Of a stretch of 64,000 bases of DNA, positions 35,935 to 45,483 are shown in pieces. Source of the DNA: Peribacillus butanolivorans (GTDB lineage: Bacteria > Bacillota > Bacilli > Bacillales > DSM-1321); the NCBI RefSeq assembly GCF_001273755.1, contig NZ_LGYA01000001.1, positions 4,213,299-4,277,298 on the forward strand. Reading direction: 5' to 3'. Each line of letters begins with the position of its first letter. Positions within the stretch are counted from its first letter, which is position 1. The position numbers and the translations under genes are program-made. Below the pieces are notes generated by a model. It made no database searches, was not told where the DNA came from, and worked only from the letters and a program-made list of their open reading frames with translations.

Positions 35935-36083
35935 TCAATCCCATATCCAAAAAAGAACTACCCCAGCTATAAAAAGAATAGGGAATATAATGATTAATAC
36001 TCCTATCGTTGCAAATTCACTACCCACACTTATTCTATAGAGAGTAACGACTATCCCGAAAATAAAGGGGCTATTACGAACAT
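35935..36083 (-). pseudogene. Small membrane protein gene, probably frameshifted
   Basis: From an ATG at 36083 with GGGGG upstream the frame reads MFVIAPLFSG and stops. In the neighbouring frame the sequence continues IVVTLYRISVGSEFATIGV, then two hydrophobic stretches ending FWIWD before TGA at 35935. One missing base near 36053 would join them into a 48-residue two-helix protein. Alternatively the downstream frame alone (TTG start, 54 codons) is the gene. Confidence 0.35.
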
Positions 36084-36163
36084 TGTAGTTATCCCCCAAA
36101 TGCTGTACTTCAATCTACAAACAATCAGACTTAATTATAAATTATCAAAATCCATAATAAACG

Positions 36164-36210
36164 AAATAGAGTTGATTCTACTGTATTGTAGAATCAACTC
36201 TATTTTTAAT
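36164..36210. terminator. 18-bp perfect hairpin
   Basis: aaatagagttgattctac and its complement surround a 6-base loop, with TTTTT overlapping the plus-side end. It lies between converging transcription units and probably works as a terminator in the plus direction. Confidence 0.6.
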
Positions 36211-36532
36211 TTCTGACTAATCAACATTAAAATCTGACATAGACTTTATAAAAAGTTTGATCATTTTTTCTATGCACTTACAAATCTATTTATTTATATG
36301 ACTCATAGCTTGTCCATTAAAGACCTAAAATATTAAAACGCTTAAACAAGTTTTTTCAAACATAAAATACTGCTTTTAAACTGAATCAGCAAGCTGCTAA
36401 TAAAAAGAATCAACTATTTGGAATGGCTGCATAAAACCAAACTCTATAATAAATATAGACTTCTTTCAATAAATGCAATCTTAACACCAGAACCGGATAT
36501 TACCTTTCACATCTTTCTTTTTGTTTTAAATT
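36211..36532. other. Intergenic region 3' of dcyD
   Basis: AT-rich, with no gene, repeat copy or convincing signal found. Confidence 0.3.
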
Positions 36533-37528
36533 TCAATAAAAGAGAGAAGTATTGGCATATAGCGATGAGGCGCCGCCAGAGTGTACAAATAGTATATTAT
36601 CATCCGGCTTAAAGGTGCCTTTTTGTATTAAATCAATGAGTCCCGCTGCCGCTTTACCCGTATATACCGGATCTAATAAAATCCCTTCTGTTCTTGCCAT
36701 GAGTTTGACAGCTTCCACCATTTCTGGCGTAGGTAAAGCATAACCAGGTCCGACATACTCATCAAAACACATAACAGCCTCACGAGGGATTGAATTTGGA
36801 ATGCCGATGTGTGTTGAAGTTTCTTTAACAAGCTGAAAAACTTTCTCTTCTTGTTCAGCTTTTCCTCTGCTTACGTTTATTCCAATTACCGATATTCCAC
36901 TTTGATTTCCATGAAATCCGGTCACCAAACCAGCATGCATTCCCCCACTGCCGCTTACACAAACGACTGACTTCATATCGATTCCTTGATTAAATGACTG
37001 TGCCAAAATTTCCTGAGCGCAAGCAGCATATCCCGTTGCACCAATCACATTGGATCCCCCGACTGGTATTATGTAAGGTCGATTCCCTTTCTCCGTTACC
37101 TCATTAGCTACTTTCTGCATTTCTTGCATTAAGTCCGCTCCATTAGGCACAATTTTGATTTCTTCAGCGCCCAATAAATGATATAAAAAATAGTTACCGT
37201 TAAAATCTGGCTCAGGACTTTCTGAAAGTCCTTCTTCCAACACAAGGATGCACTTCATTTTCTCTTTAACTGCAGCAGCTAGTGTTAAGCGGCAATGATT
37301 TGATTGAATGCCTCCACATGTAATTAACGTATCCGCACCTTTTTCCATTGCATCGGCAACAAGGAACTCTAGTTTTCTTGTTTTATTTCCCCCAGCCGTC
37401 AGACCCAGTAAATCATCTCGTTTAAGATAAATGGATGGGCCCCCAAGAAATTCAGAAAAATGATGTAATTTCTCAATAGGTGTATCGGTTGGTGTATATC
37501 GCCGTCTAGGGAATTGTGCTAAATTCAT
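36533..37528 (-). CDS. dcyD: D-cysteine desulfhydrase
   Basis: A 331-residue PLP enzyme of the ACC deaminase/D-cysteine desulfhydrase family, which converts D-cysteine to pyruvate, ammonia and H2S. The Schiff-base lysine is K49 in AGGNKTRKLEF, preceded by YLKRDDLLGL; CGGIQSNHCR (72-81) binds the substrate carboxylate. 331 residues fits DcyD. GGAGGAG precedes the ATG. It is the last gene of a permease-ridA-dcyD group. Its sulfide product would feed the quinone oxidoreductase encoded upstream in the same island. Confidence 0.9.
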   Translation of the reverse strand: MNLAQFPRRRYTPTDTPIEKLHHFSEFLGGPSIYLKRDDLLGLTAGGNKTRKLEFLVADAMEKGADTLITCGGIQSNHCRLTLAAAVKEKMKCILVLEEGLSESPEPDFNGNYFLYHLLGAEEIKIVPNGADLMQEMQKVANEVTEKGNRPYIIPVGGSNVIGATGYAACAQEILAQSFNQGIDMKSVVCVSGSGGMHAGLVTGFHGNQSGISVIGINVSRGKAEQEEKVFQLVKETSTHIGIPNSIPREAVMCFDEYVGPGYALPTPEMVEAVKLMARTEGILLDPVYTGKAAAGLIDLIQKGTFKPDDNILFVHSGGASSLYANTSLFY

Positions 37529-37579
37529 ATTAAATCTCCTCCATATTTCTCTGTTTAAGACTAACCATATGTAAATTAA

Positions 37580-37613
37580 AGAAAAGAGAATATCATTCTA
37601 ACATTCTCTTTTC
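37580..37613 (-). terminator. Hairpin between ridA and dcyD
   Basis: A 10-bp stem aaaagagaat / attctctttt. It may reduce read-through from ridA into dcyD. A (att)n microsatellite (about 37616-37637) lies beside it and runs into the end of ridA. Confidence 0.5.
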
Positions 37614-37633
37614 AATTATTATTATTATTATTA

Positions 37634-38011
37634 TTAAATCATAGCAATGGCTTCGATTTCAATCATAGCATCTTTAGGCAAACGAGCAACTTCAATCGCA
37701 CTTCTAGCTGGATAATTATCTGTAAAAAATTCTCCATATACATGATTCATCGCGGCAAAGTGACTCATATCACTTAAAAAAACCGTTGTTTTTATTACCT
37801 GCTGTAAGCTTGCTCCCGCCGCTTCCACAACCTTCTTAAGATTCTCCAATGACACCCTTGTTTGCTCCTCAATATTATCAGGCATTTCTCCAGTTTCAGG
37901 ATAAATTGGAAGCTGCCCTGAAGTATACACTACATTTCCTACTTTAATGGCTTGTGAATAAGGACCGATAGCCTTGGGGGCTTCTTTGGTCATGATTGTT
38001 TCTTTTAACAT
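37634..38011 (-). CDS. ridA: RidA-family enamine/imine deaminase
   Basis: A 125-residue RidA/YjgF protein that hydrolyses reactive enamines such as 2-aminoacrylate released by PLP lyases. IGPYSQAIKVGNVVYTSGQ and the C-terminal RSAIEVARLPKDAMIEIEA are the family marks; the Arg of PARSAIE is the carboxylate anchor. The start at 38011 has GAGGTG six bases upstream. Its place between a permease and D-cysteine desulfhydrase makes sense, because desulfhydration passes through 2-aminoacrylate. Confidence 0.9.
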   Translation of the reverse strand: MLKETIMTKEAPKAIGPYSQAIKVGNVVYTSGQLPIYPETGEMPDNIEEQTRVSLENLKKVVEAAGASLQQVIKTTVFLSDMSHFAAMNHVYGEFFTDNYPARSAIEVARLPKDAMIEIEAIAMI

Positions 38012-38074
38012 ATAAAACACCTCTTTTTTTTTTGTAATCCTATTTATACGGAATTGAATTTAATTTCCCTTTGA

Positions 38075-38088
38075 ATAAAACGCTTACA
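38075..38088. promoter_or_regulatory. Candidate cre site upstream of ridA
   Basis: The minus strand reads TGTAAGCGTTTTAT, matching TGWAAGCGYTWNCA except at the last two bases. It lies 64 bp upstream of ridA, in the gap after the permease gene. Confidence 0.4.
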
Positions 38089-38108
38089 TTCAATTACAGC
38101 CTTACCTC

Positions 38109-39587
38109 TTATTCTTTGCGCTCAAAATCACACTCCATAAGCGGAACTATTTTTGTTTTCTTAATGATTTTATAACCAAGCCAGAGAAGCAAGAAAATAG
38201 GAAGACCAATGTACGTCGCTATAATTTCTGCCCAGCTAATTTGATGTCCAGAAAAAAGAGTCTGCCCAAAAATGAAAACCACAAAAAATAACAGCGTGAT
38301 TACCGGGCCCAACGGGTACCATTTGGCTTTAAACGGCAATTCATTTAGATCTCTGCCTTGGGCTACATAGGCCTTACGGAAGCGGTAATGACTAACGGCA
38401 ATCCCGAACCATTTGATAAATCCGGTAAGGGCTGAAGCATTTACCAACCAAATAAACACTGAACCATTTCCAAAAAGGGAAGCCAAAAAAGAGGCAAGTC
38501 CTATAATAGCAGTTGTACAAAGGGCCAACATGGGAATTCCCTTTCTGTTAAGCCTAGCAAAGATTCGTGGTGCCTTTCCTTCTTTCGCCAGTGCCCATAG
38601 CATACGTGAAGAAGCATACATTGCTGAATTTGCTGCTGATAAAACAGATGTAAGCAGCACGGCATTCATGACGGAAGCGGCAAATGCCAACCCAGCTCTC
38701 TGAAGAACAAGCGTGAAGGGGCTGATAGATACATTTTGAACACCAGATTTAAGCAGGTTTGGATCCGTATAAGGGATAATCAAACCGATAACAAAAATCG
38801 TCAACACGTAGAAAATAAGGATTCGCCAGAAGATTGACCGAATCGCTTTCGGTACATTTTTCGATGGATTTTCGGTTTCACCGGCTGCCGTCGCAATAAC
38901 CTCAGTTCCCTGGAACGCAAAGCCCGCGATGAGCACTACACTAAAGATAGATACAAGCCCGCCATTGAAAGGAGCATCTCCATGGGTAAAGTTACTGAAC
39001 CCAACCGCATGTCCTCCCATAATTCCAAAAATCATGGCAACCCCAATAACGAGAAATACGATGATCGAGATGACCTTAATGCCGGCAAACCAGTATTCAC
39101 TTTCCCCATATGCCTTGACTGATAAGACATTTAAGATTAGCAACAAGCCCAGAAATAGTGCGCTCCACAAGATAGAAGGTGAGTCCGGAAACCAATACTT
39201 CATAATAAGAGTAGAGGCCACCAAATCTGCAGGAACCGTTATAGCGGTTGTATACCAATAGTTCCAACCTAACGCAAAGCCTAACGCAGGATCAATATAC
39301 TTTGAGGCATAGATATCAAAGGCCCCCGGGACCGGTAAGAAGGCCGATAGCTCTCCTAAACTATTCATAACAAAATAGACCATGATTCCTACAAGTATGT
39401 ATGCTGCAAGCGCTCCTCCCGGCCCCGCAGTGCTAATCGTCGATCCACTGGATACAAACAATCCAGTTCCAATAGCGCCACCAATAGCCATCATCGTTAA
39501 ATGTCTGGGTTTCAGCTTCCTTTGTAAGGATGCTTCAGAAGTTCTCTTTTCTTGTACGCTACTTACCTCTGCTTCTAATTTCCCCAT
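38109..39587 (-). CDS. Amino acid permease (APC superfamily, LysP/YbxG-like)
   Basis: A 492-residue permease with 12 helices and MAIGGAIGTGLFVSSGS as the helix-1 signature. The N-terminal 25 residues are polar and cytoplasmic. From the neighbours (ridA, dcyD, sigma-54 activator) it probably imports cysteine, cystine or a related sulfur amino acid, but the sequence alone does not tell. GGGGGG lies before the ATG. A weak -24/-12-like site lies 33-48 bp upstream. Confidence 0.83.
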   Translation of the reverse strand: MGKLEAEVSSVQEKRTSEASLQRKLKPRHLTMMAIGGAIGTGLFVSSGSTISTAGPGGALAAYILVGIMVYFVMNSLGELSAFLPVPGAFDIYASKYIDPALGFALGWNYWYTTAITVPADLVASTLIMKYWFPDSPSILWSALFLGLLLILNVLSVKAYGESEYWFAGIKVISIIVFLVIGVAMIFGIMGGHAVGFSNFTHGDAPFNGGLVSIFSVVLIAGFAFQGTEVIATAAGETENPSKNVPKAIRSIFWRILIFYVLTIFVIGLIIPYTDPNLLKSGVQNVSISPFTLVLQRAGLAFAASVMNAVLLTSVLSAANSAMYASSRMLWALAKEGKAPRIFARLNRKGIPMLALCTTAIIGLASFLASLFGNGSVFIWLVNASALTGFIKWFGIAVSHYRFRKAYVAQGRDLNELPFKAKWYPLGPVITLLFFVVFIFGQTLFSGHQISWAEIIATYIGLPIFLLLWLGYKIIKKTKIVPLMECDFERKE

Positions 39588-39619
39588 AGTATATCCCCCC
39601 TAATTGCTCATTGTTCAAA

Positions 39620-39635
39620 TACAATTTGTATGCAA
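39620..39635 (-). promoter_or_regulatory. Weak candidate sigma-54 promoter of the permease
   Basis: The minus strand reads TTGCAT-ACAAA-TTGTA, with the right spacing but two important mismatches to TGGCAC-N5-TTGCW. It is recorded because three neighbouring units have good matches. Confidence 0.3.
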
Positions 39636-39827
39636 GGCTCATCTGGCTGTTCTTAAGAAAAATCTCTTTATTGATTATTTCTAGAACTTTCAGTCAATTT
39701 TTAAAATACCTCTACCTTCTGCTTTTGTCCTCACCCCTCTCAAATTCAGGCGGAAAAAATGATATGAGCACTCTCTCTTTAATTTCAAGTAACTTAATTG
39801 AGTAAAATAGAAATTTTTTATATGAAG

Positions 39828-41273
39828 TTAACATAATTTATATTTTTCCAACTTGCGATAAAGAGTAGACAAACTAATCTGTAGTTCCCGGGCAATTTGT
39901 TCTTTATCATGCCGATATTTTTCAGCTAAGAAATAGCTCTGGATTACGTCTTTTTCATATTCTGAAATCATTTGTTCTAAACTTAATCCGCTACTCTCCA
40001 CAGTGAGATGATCCTGTTGAAATAGATAGTCAGGTAAATCATGGAAGGATACAATATCTGATTCAGCCATATTTGTCATATATTCTACGGCGTTTTCCAA
40101 CTGCCGTATATTCCCCGGCCAATCATAACGTATAAGCCATCGCTCCAGCATTGGGTCCAGTCTCAATGGGTGCCTTTGCACGATCTTACAATGTTTATGC
40201 ATGAAATGTTCAAGATACAAAGCGATATCATCACGCCGCTCTCGCAAGGGTTTGGTATGGAGAGGGATGACATTGAGACGATAATATAAATCCTCGCGAA
40301 AAGTGCCGTTTCGCACCATTTCCTCCAGGTTTTGGTGAGTGGCTGCAATCACCCGTACATTAATCTCGATTGCTTTTTTTCCACCGATTCTTTCAATCTC
40401 TCTTTCTTGTAAAACCCGTAATAACTTTGGCTGCAAGAAAAGCGGCATATCTCCAATTTCATCAAGAAAAATGGTTCCGTTGTGCGCTAATTCGAATTTC
40501 CCCATTTTCCCATTCCGACTTGAGCCGGTAAATGATCCGCCCTCATAACCAAACAACTCACTTTCCAACAAGCTTTCAGGTATGGCAGCGCAATTAACTG
40601 CTACAAATGAATGCATCCGGCGTTTGCTTTCAAAATGAATCGCTTTGGCTAATAATTCCTTCCCCGTACCGCTATCTCCCCTAATCAGGACAGTGGATGG
40701 GCTGTTTATAATCCGTCTTGCTTTTTTAATAACATCTTGAAGCCCGGAATCTTTACCAAGAATGTTTTCAAAAGTAATAGATTTCGGGGGGATCGGGATA
40801 TCTTCTTGAATTTGGCAACCCGGTTCTTTATCAGGGTCCAGCATTGCTAATTTATTGACTAACAATGTACTAACATTGCGTAAAAACTGGATCAGATTCT
40901 CTGATTCTATAATCATTTTCTCCTTTTGTTCATGGGAAAAACCAATCATGCCGATGACGCCAACTGGTTTGTCTTGCTTTACAATAGGAAACCCGATGGT
41001 AGCGAGTTCTTTGCATTGATTTACGAATTTACAACTCCTACACTGCGACTCATCTTTTTTCACATCATAAACCACTCCAGGCTCCCCTGTTTCCAATATC
41101 ATTCTGAAAAAGGAGCCTTCCGGAGCCGTTTTGCCAATGAGATCTTTATAGTAACCAGTTCCGCTAATACGAACGCCCTTTTCATCAAGCACGGTTATAT
41201 CCAGACCAAGGATTCCTGCTGTGTTCTCAGCGTAATCTTGAATAAACTGCTGCATGCCGGTAAAGCCTGCCAT
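39828..41273 (-). CDS. Sigma-54-dependent activator of the sulfur island
   Basis: A 481-residue enhancer-binding protein. The N-terminal sensor region (1-145, GAF/PAS-like) carries Cys78, Cys81 and Cys87 in CRSCKFVNQC. The AAA+ domain has Walker A GDSGTGKE (199-206), the sigma-54 contact loop GSFTGS (246-251, a variant of GAFTGA) and Walker B IFLDEIGD (268-275). A Fis-type HTH (QIARELQISLSTLYRKL) ends the protein. No receiver domain is present, so it senses a ligand or redox state directly. It lies in the middle of the genes whose -24/-12 promoters it probably serves. RBS GAGGAGG. Confidence 0.92.
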   Translation of the reverse strand: MAGFTGMQQFIQDYAENTAGILGLDITVLDEKGVRISGTGYYKDLIGKTAPEGSFFRMILETGEPGVVYDVKKDESQCRSCKFVNQCKELATIGFPIVKQDKPVGVIGMIGFSHEQKEKMIIESENLIQFLRNVSTLLVNKLAMLDPDKEPGCQIQEDIPIPPKSITFENILGKDSGLQDVIKKARRIINSPSTVLIRGDSGTGKELLAKAIHFESKRRMHSFVAVNCAAIPESLLESELFGYEGGSFTGSSRNGKMGKFELAHNGTIFLDEIGDMPLFLQPKLLRVLQEREIERIGGKKAIEINVRVIAATHQNLEEMVRNGTFREDLYYRLNVIPLHTKPLRERRDDIALYLEHFMHKHCKIVQRHPLRLDPMLERWLIRYDWPGNIRQLENAVEYMTNMAESDIVSFHDLPDYLFQQDHLTVESSGLSLEQMISEYEKDVIQSYFLAEKYRHDKEQIARELQISLSTLYRKLEKYKLC

Positions 41274-41336
41274 ATTATCCTCCTCTGCTATTGTGCTATA
41301 TGAAATAATAAAATAAATTTATTATAAAATAAATTC

Positions 41337-42518
41337 TTACACTTTGCACAAAGAGGAGACAGCTTTTTCTATGGCACCCAAAGCATTTTTCAACATCGAA
41401 CGCGGGCAAGCGATATTAAGTCGCATAAACCCTTCACCTTCCATACCAAAAATGTGCCCCTCATTCATTGCAACCCTTGCTTCTTGCAACATAAATTGAT
41501 CCATTTCTTTAACCGAAAACCCTAATTCCCGGCAATCCAGCCATACAAGGTATGTGCCTTCCGGCTGGATGACTTTGATTTGAGGGATGTTTTTGCTGAA
41601 GTAACTCAGAGTGAACTCCAAATTCTCCTGCAAATATTCAAGGAGCTGATCGAGCCATTCTTCTCCGTGTCGGTAAGCAGCCTCTAACGCAACAACGCCA
41701 AATATGTTCGGCGAACCAATGGATAATGTATTAAGTTCTCGATCATACCTATCGCGCAGTTGCTGATTTGGAATAATGATACTTGACGTCTGTACACCCA
41801 TCAGGTTAAAAGTTTTGCTTGGCGCAATGCAAGTAAGAGAATGATTCGCAAACTCTTCTGATATAGAGGCAAAAGGAATATGAGTATGTGTCTTATAAAC
41901 AAAGTCAGAATGAATTTCGTCTGCCACAACGAGAATGTTATGCTTCATACAAATCTGTCCCAATCTCGTCAATTCTTCTTTGCTCCATACCCTTCCGATT
42001 GGGTTATGAGGACTACACAAAATCAACATTTTTACCGTTGAATCTATCTTTGCCTCTAAATCTTCGAAATCTATGGAATAATGCCCATTTTCAAGCTTAA
42101 GCGGGTTGTTTACAATTTCACGGCCGTTCGCTTGGATCACCCGGGCAAAATGATGGTATACAGGAGGTTGGATAATTATTTTGTCACCCGCCTGCGTGAA
42201 GGACTGAATCGCCAACGATAGGGCTGGAATCACTCCTGGGCTGTGGGTAATCCATTCTTTCTCAATGGACCATCGATGTCTTCTTTTTAGCCAACCAACA
42301 ATGGATTCCATATACGAGTCCGGTCTAAGCGTGTAGCCATATACACCATGCTCCACACGTTGTTTTAATGCTTCGATGATAGGTTGTGGAGACTGAAAAT
42401 CCATATCGGCCACCCACATCGGTATAACATCCTTTACGCCAAAATGATTTTCTAGATCATCCCACTTTTCGCAAGCTGTACCCAGTCGACAGATTTCTTG
42501 GTCAAAATTATATTTCAT
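41337..42518 (-). CDS. patB: PatB/MalY-type cystathionine beta-lyase (C-S lyase)
   Basis: A 393-residue class I/II aminotransferase-fold PLP enzyme that cleaves C-S bonds of cystathionine, cysteine or cysteine conjugates, giving pyruvate, ammonia and a thiol or sulfide. The PLP motif VADEIHSD (Asp200) and the Schiff-base K235 in APSKTFNLMG are present; the N terminus has VIPMWVADMDF, typical of MalY/PatB. The start at 42518 has AAGGAGAG upstream. It has its own sigma-54-type promoter. A dead paralogue lies at 48000-48490. Confidence 0.9.
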   Translation of the reverse strand: MKYNFDQEICRLGTACEKWDDLENHFGVKDVIPMWVADMDFQSPQPIIEALKQRVEHGVYGYTLRPDSYMESIVGWLKRRHRWSIEKEWITHSPGVIPALSLAIQSFTQAGDKIIIQPPVYHHFARVIQANGREIVNNPLKLENGHYSIDFEDLEAKIDSTVKMLILCSPHNPIGRVWSKEELTRLGQICMKHNILVVADEIHSDFVYKTHTHIPFASISEEFANHSLTCIAPSKTFNLMGVQTSSIIIPNQQLRDRYDRELNTLSIGSPNIFGVVALEAAYRHGEEWLDQLLEYLQENLEFTLSYFSKNIPQIKVIQPEGTYLVWLDCRELGFSVKEMDQFMLQEARVAMNEGHIFGMEGEGFMRLNIACPRSMLKNALGAIEKAVSSLCKV

Positions 42519-42575
42519 CGAGTATCTCTCCTTCTTATGTTTGTTTGCACTATGCCTCATTACTAATTTATATAA

Positions 42576-42592
42576 GCAATTGTCATGCCAAC
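42576..42592 (-). promoter_or_regulatory. Sigma-54 (-24/-12) promoter of patB
   Basis: The minus strand reads TTGGCATGACAATTGCT: TGGCAT, five bases, TTGCT. This fits the consensus TGGCAC-N5-TTGCW with one change. It lies 58-74 bp upstream of the start codon. Confidence 0.85.
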
Positions 42593-42745
42593 TCATTTCA
42601 CTTATAAAATCTCCTTATTTTTATAGAGGTTCTTGGTTGAATCCCCTAATGCCGCGGTCATTATTTAAAAACCCTTTCATCCTAAGCATTACTACATTTG
42701 CAATTATGGTAAGTATTTTCGCATAGATGATAAAATTCAAAGATT

Positions 42746-44179
42746 TCATTTAGCATCTCTGGTGGGTCGTAACTTCTTCTGTTTATTCCATTCCTCATAA
42801 CCACCTACAAGGCTTTGTACTTCTTTAAAACCATGAACTTGTAGAAGGCTTGCAGCGATGGCTGATCTTCCGCCGGTTTTACAATAAACCAAAATTGGTT
42901 TATCATGCGGAATTTTGTGTGCCTGTTCCTGTAAATGACCAAGCATCACATGCTTCGCCTGCGGAATATGGCCTTCCTCCCATTCGCCCGAGCTTCGGAC
43001 ATCAAGCACATATATGCGTTCTGTTTGAATAGAGCCATCTATCTGGTCCATTGTCACTTCTTCATACTTCATAACACGTGAATCAGATTCTCCTTCCTGC
43101 TCAATGATATATGGTTCCATTGTTGCAACGACGCGATCCAAACCAATGGACTGGAGATCATTTATCATATCTGCCACATCAGCATTGCATGCCAGAAGAT
43201 ATATAGGTCGGTCATAATCCAACAGCCATCCCGCCCAAGTTACAAATGATTTGTTATAAGGGATATTAATTACCCCTCGTATATGCTTGGTGGCAAATTC
43301 ACTGGCCGAACGTGTATCAATGACAATTCCCTGTTCCGTCCATTCCTGCACAATATCTATTGAAACCTCCATACAAAGTGGTGCTGCTATACTTCGAATT
43401 TGCTGCGATCCCTCTTTATTCAACCGCTTCATCATTGAAAAATAAGGGGGTGCCTCCGGCTGTCCAGCCAACAGCGCTTCTATAAAGCGATCCTCATTAT
43501 CATATTGCAGTGCCCAATTTGTCCGTTTTTCATATCCAATGGTTGACGACGGGATTGCACCTAGCGCTTTTCCACAGGCACTGCCCGCTCCATGCCCCGG
43601 CCATACTTGCAGATAGTCAGGAAGGTTTTTAAACTGCTGTAAAGACCGATACATCATGCGTGCCATTTTTTCCGAGGACCCGTGCACCCCTGCGGCTTTT
43701 TCTAATAAGTCGGGACGCCCCACATCACCGACAAATACAAAATCTCCGGTAAATATGCCGAGTGGATCCTTGGTAGATGCACCCCCATCTGTTACGAGCA
43801 GCGATATATGTTCAGGTGTGTGTCCTGGTGTATGTACCACCTCAAAATTGATATTTCCAATGGAAAATACATCTCCATTTCTTAGAAAGCAGTGTTGATA
43901 TTCAGTTGCGTACTCATATTTCCAGTCCGCCCCTCCTTCATCAGACAAATACAATGTGGCCCCAAGCCTTGAAGCTAGCTCCTTTGAACCAGACAAAAAA
44001 TCCGCATGGATGTGTGTTTCCGTTACACCCACGATCCGCACACCATGTGCTCTTGCCGCTTTTAAGTAAGCTTCTATATTACGTGACGGATCAACAATGA
44101 TCGCTTCGCCAGTAGCCTGACATCCCACAAGGTATGAAGCTTGAGCCAGTTTCTCATCATAAAAATACTTGAGTAGCAT
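42746..44179 (-). CDS. Persulfide dioxygenase-sulfurtransferase (CstB-like)
   Basis: A 477-residue fusion: an N-terminal metallo-beta-lactamase-fold persulfide dioxygenase (1-240; metal motif THIHADFLSG with His56, His58, Asp60, and HTPGHTPEHI), then an inner rhodanese-like domain (about 255-355, LLACNADV) and a C-terminal rhodanese (365-477) with active Cys433 in CKTGGRS. CstB-type enzymes oxidise low-molecular-weight persulfides and produce sulfite or thiosulfate. It is the third gene of the tauE-sqr-cstB operon, 62 bp after sqr. RBS AAAGGAGG. Confidence 0.9.
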   Translation of the reverse strand: MLLKYFYDEKLAQASYLVGCQATGEAIIVDPSRNIEAYLKAARAHGVRIVGVTETHIHADFLSGSKELASRLGATLYLSDEGGADWKYEYATEYQHCFLRNGDVFSIGNINFEVVHTPGHTPEHISLLVTDGGASTKDPLGIFTGDFVFVGDVGRPDLLEKAAGVHGSSEKMARMMYRSLQQFKNLPDYLQVWPGHGAGSACGKALGAIPSSTIGYEKRTNWALQYDNEDRFIEALLAGQPEAPPYFSMMKRLNKEGSQQIRSIAAPLCMEVSIDIVQEWTEQGIVIDTRSASEFATKHIRGVINIPYNKSFVTWAGWLLDYDRPIYLLACNADVADMINDLQSIGLDRVVATMEPYIIEQEGESDSRVMKYEEVTMDQIDGSIQTERIYVLDVRSSGEWEEGHIPQAKHVMLGHLQEQAHKIPHDKPILVYCKTGGRSAIAASLLQVHGFKEVQSLVGGYEEWNKQKKLRPTRDAK

Positions 44180-44241
44180 AAATCATCCTCCTTTTAAGGG
44201 CCTTGCTTACTTTTGTTTTGTTATGCCTATCAGAAATGTTT

Positions 44242-45450
44242 TTACATCATACCTTTAAGCATCCCGTTCCAATACATAACGGGAAGCAAGTTTTTCTTCA
44301 ATACATACATACTGAACCTCTCACGGGATTGATCGATAGGAAAAGTTTCTTGCGGCTGTAAATCATAATTGAATTCAGCCAGTATAAGCCGCCCGTATCC
44401 AGTAACAAGTGGACATGATGTATAGCCGTCATATTTATGAACCATTTGTTTGGCACGCATCCGATGAAGTAAATTTTGCACAAGCACGGGCGCTTGTTTG
44501 CGAATTGCAGCTCCTGTTTTTGAAGTAGGCAAGTTTGTGCAATCCCCTATGCCAAATATATTGTCAAAGTGTTCATGCTGCAGCGTATATTTATCTACAT
44601 TCAGCCAACCATTACTAGCTGCGAGGGAACTATTCTTGATAAAATCAGGGGCGCTCATCGGTGGTACCACATGAATCATGTCATATTGCATATCCACACG
44701 CTCTTTTGTGTTCAGATTTTCAAATGTCGCTCGTTTCTTGTCACCATCAATTTCAATGAGATGATGCATAAAACATGTCTCGATTTCTTTCCGTTCAATT
44801 ATTTTATTTAGTGCCTGTTCATATTTTTTTACATTGAATATGGATGGGCTGCCTGAAACAAAAATAACCGAAGATTGCGGGCGAACTCCTGATTTTCTGA
44901 AATAATCTTCTGCCAAATACATAATTTTTTGAGGAGCTCCACCGCATTTTACCGGCGTGTTCGGATTGGTAAAAATGGAAGTTCCCCCCTTGAAGTTTCT
45001 GATCGCCTCCCAAGTGCTATCAACATAATCATAAGAGTAATTACTACATACCCCATTCTTTCCAATACTCTCTTTTAACCCCTTGATTTCATGCCAGTTA
45101 ATTTGAATCCCGGCAGCCACAACTAGATATTCGTAGTACAGTTTCTTTCCGGATGCTGTTACAACAGCATTTTCATCTGGCTGAAATGTGGTTATCGCAT
45201 CCTGTACCCACACGGCTCCGCTCGGAATAACGGATGCTTCCTCCCTTTGTGTCACAGTTTTGTCAGCTTCGCCAGCTCCCACAAGTGTCCATAATGGCTG
45301 ATAATAATGTTTCGTCGCAGGGTCAATGATGGCAATGTTTCCGCTCAGAGTGCGAGATTCACGCAGGAGACGGGCTGCAACCGTAATTCCGGCACTGCCC
45401 CCTCCTACAATCAAAACTTTGTAATGTGTCTCATTCTTCATCTTTGCCAT
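44242..45450 (-). CDS. sqr: Sulfide:quinone oxidoreductase
   Basis: A 402-residue FAD enzyme on the membrane face that oxidises sulfide to persulfide or polysulfide and passes electrons to quinone. The FAD loop IVGGGSAGITVAA is at 14-26. Redox cysteines are expected among Cys135 (NGVCSNY), Cys169 (VKCGGAPQK) and the Cys of TSCPLVTGYG. The second FAD motif FGIGDCTNLP is present. GAGGAG precedes the ATG. It lies between the exporter gene (33 bp) and the persulfide dioxygenase gene in one operon. Confidence 0.92.
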   Translation of the reverse strand: MAKMKNETHYKVLIVGGGSAGITVAARLLRESRTLSGNIAIIDPATKHYYQPLWTLVGAGEADKTVTQREEASVIPSGAVWVQDAITTFQPDENAVVTASGKKLYYEYLVVAAGIQINWHEIKGLKESIGKNGVCSNYSYDYVDSTWEAIRNFKGGTSIFTNPNTPVKCGGAPQKIMYLAEDYFRKSGVRPQSSVIFVSGSPSIFNVKKYEQALNKIIERKEIETCFMHHLIEIDGDKKRATFENLNTKERVDMQYDMIHVVPPMSAPDFIKNSSLAASNGWLNVDKYTLQHEHFDNIFGIGDCTNLPTSKTGAAIRKQAPVLVQNLLHRMRAKQMVHKYDGYTSCPLVTGYGRLILAEFNYDLQPQETFPIDQSRERFSMYVLKKNLLPVMYWNGMLKGMM

Positions 45451-45483
45451 TCTAATCTCCTCATCTCATTTTTATTAAGTAGC

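Noticed and set aside
42597..42745. 25-codon frame reading MPRSLFKNPFILSITTF between cstB-like and patB genes
   Set aside because: Hydrophobic but very short, on the opposite strand within the patB upstream region; probably chance or an old fragment.
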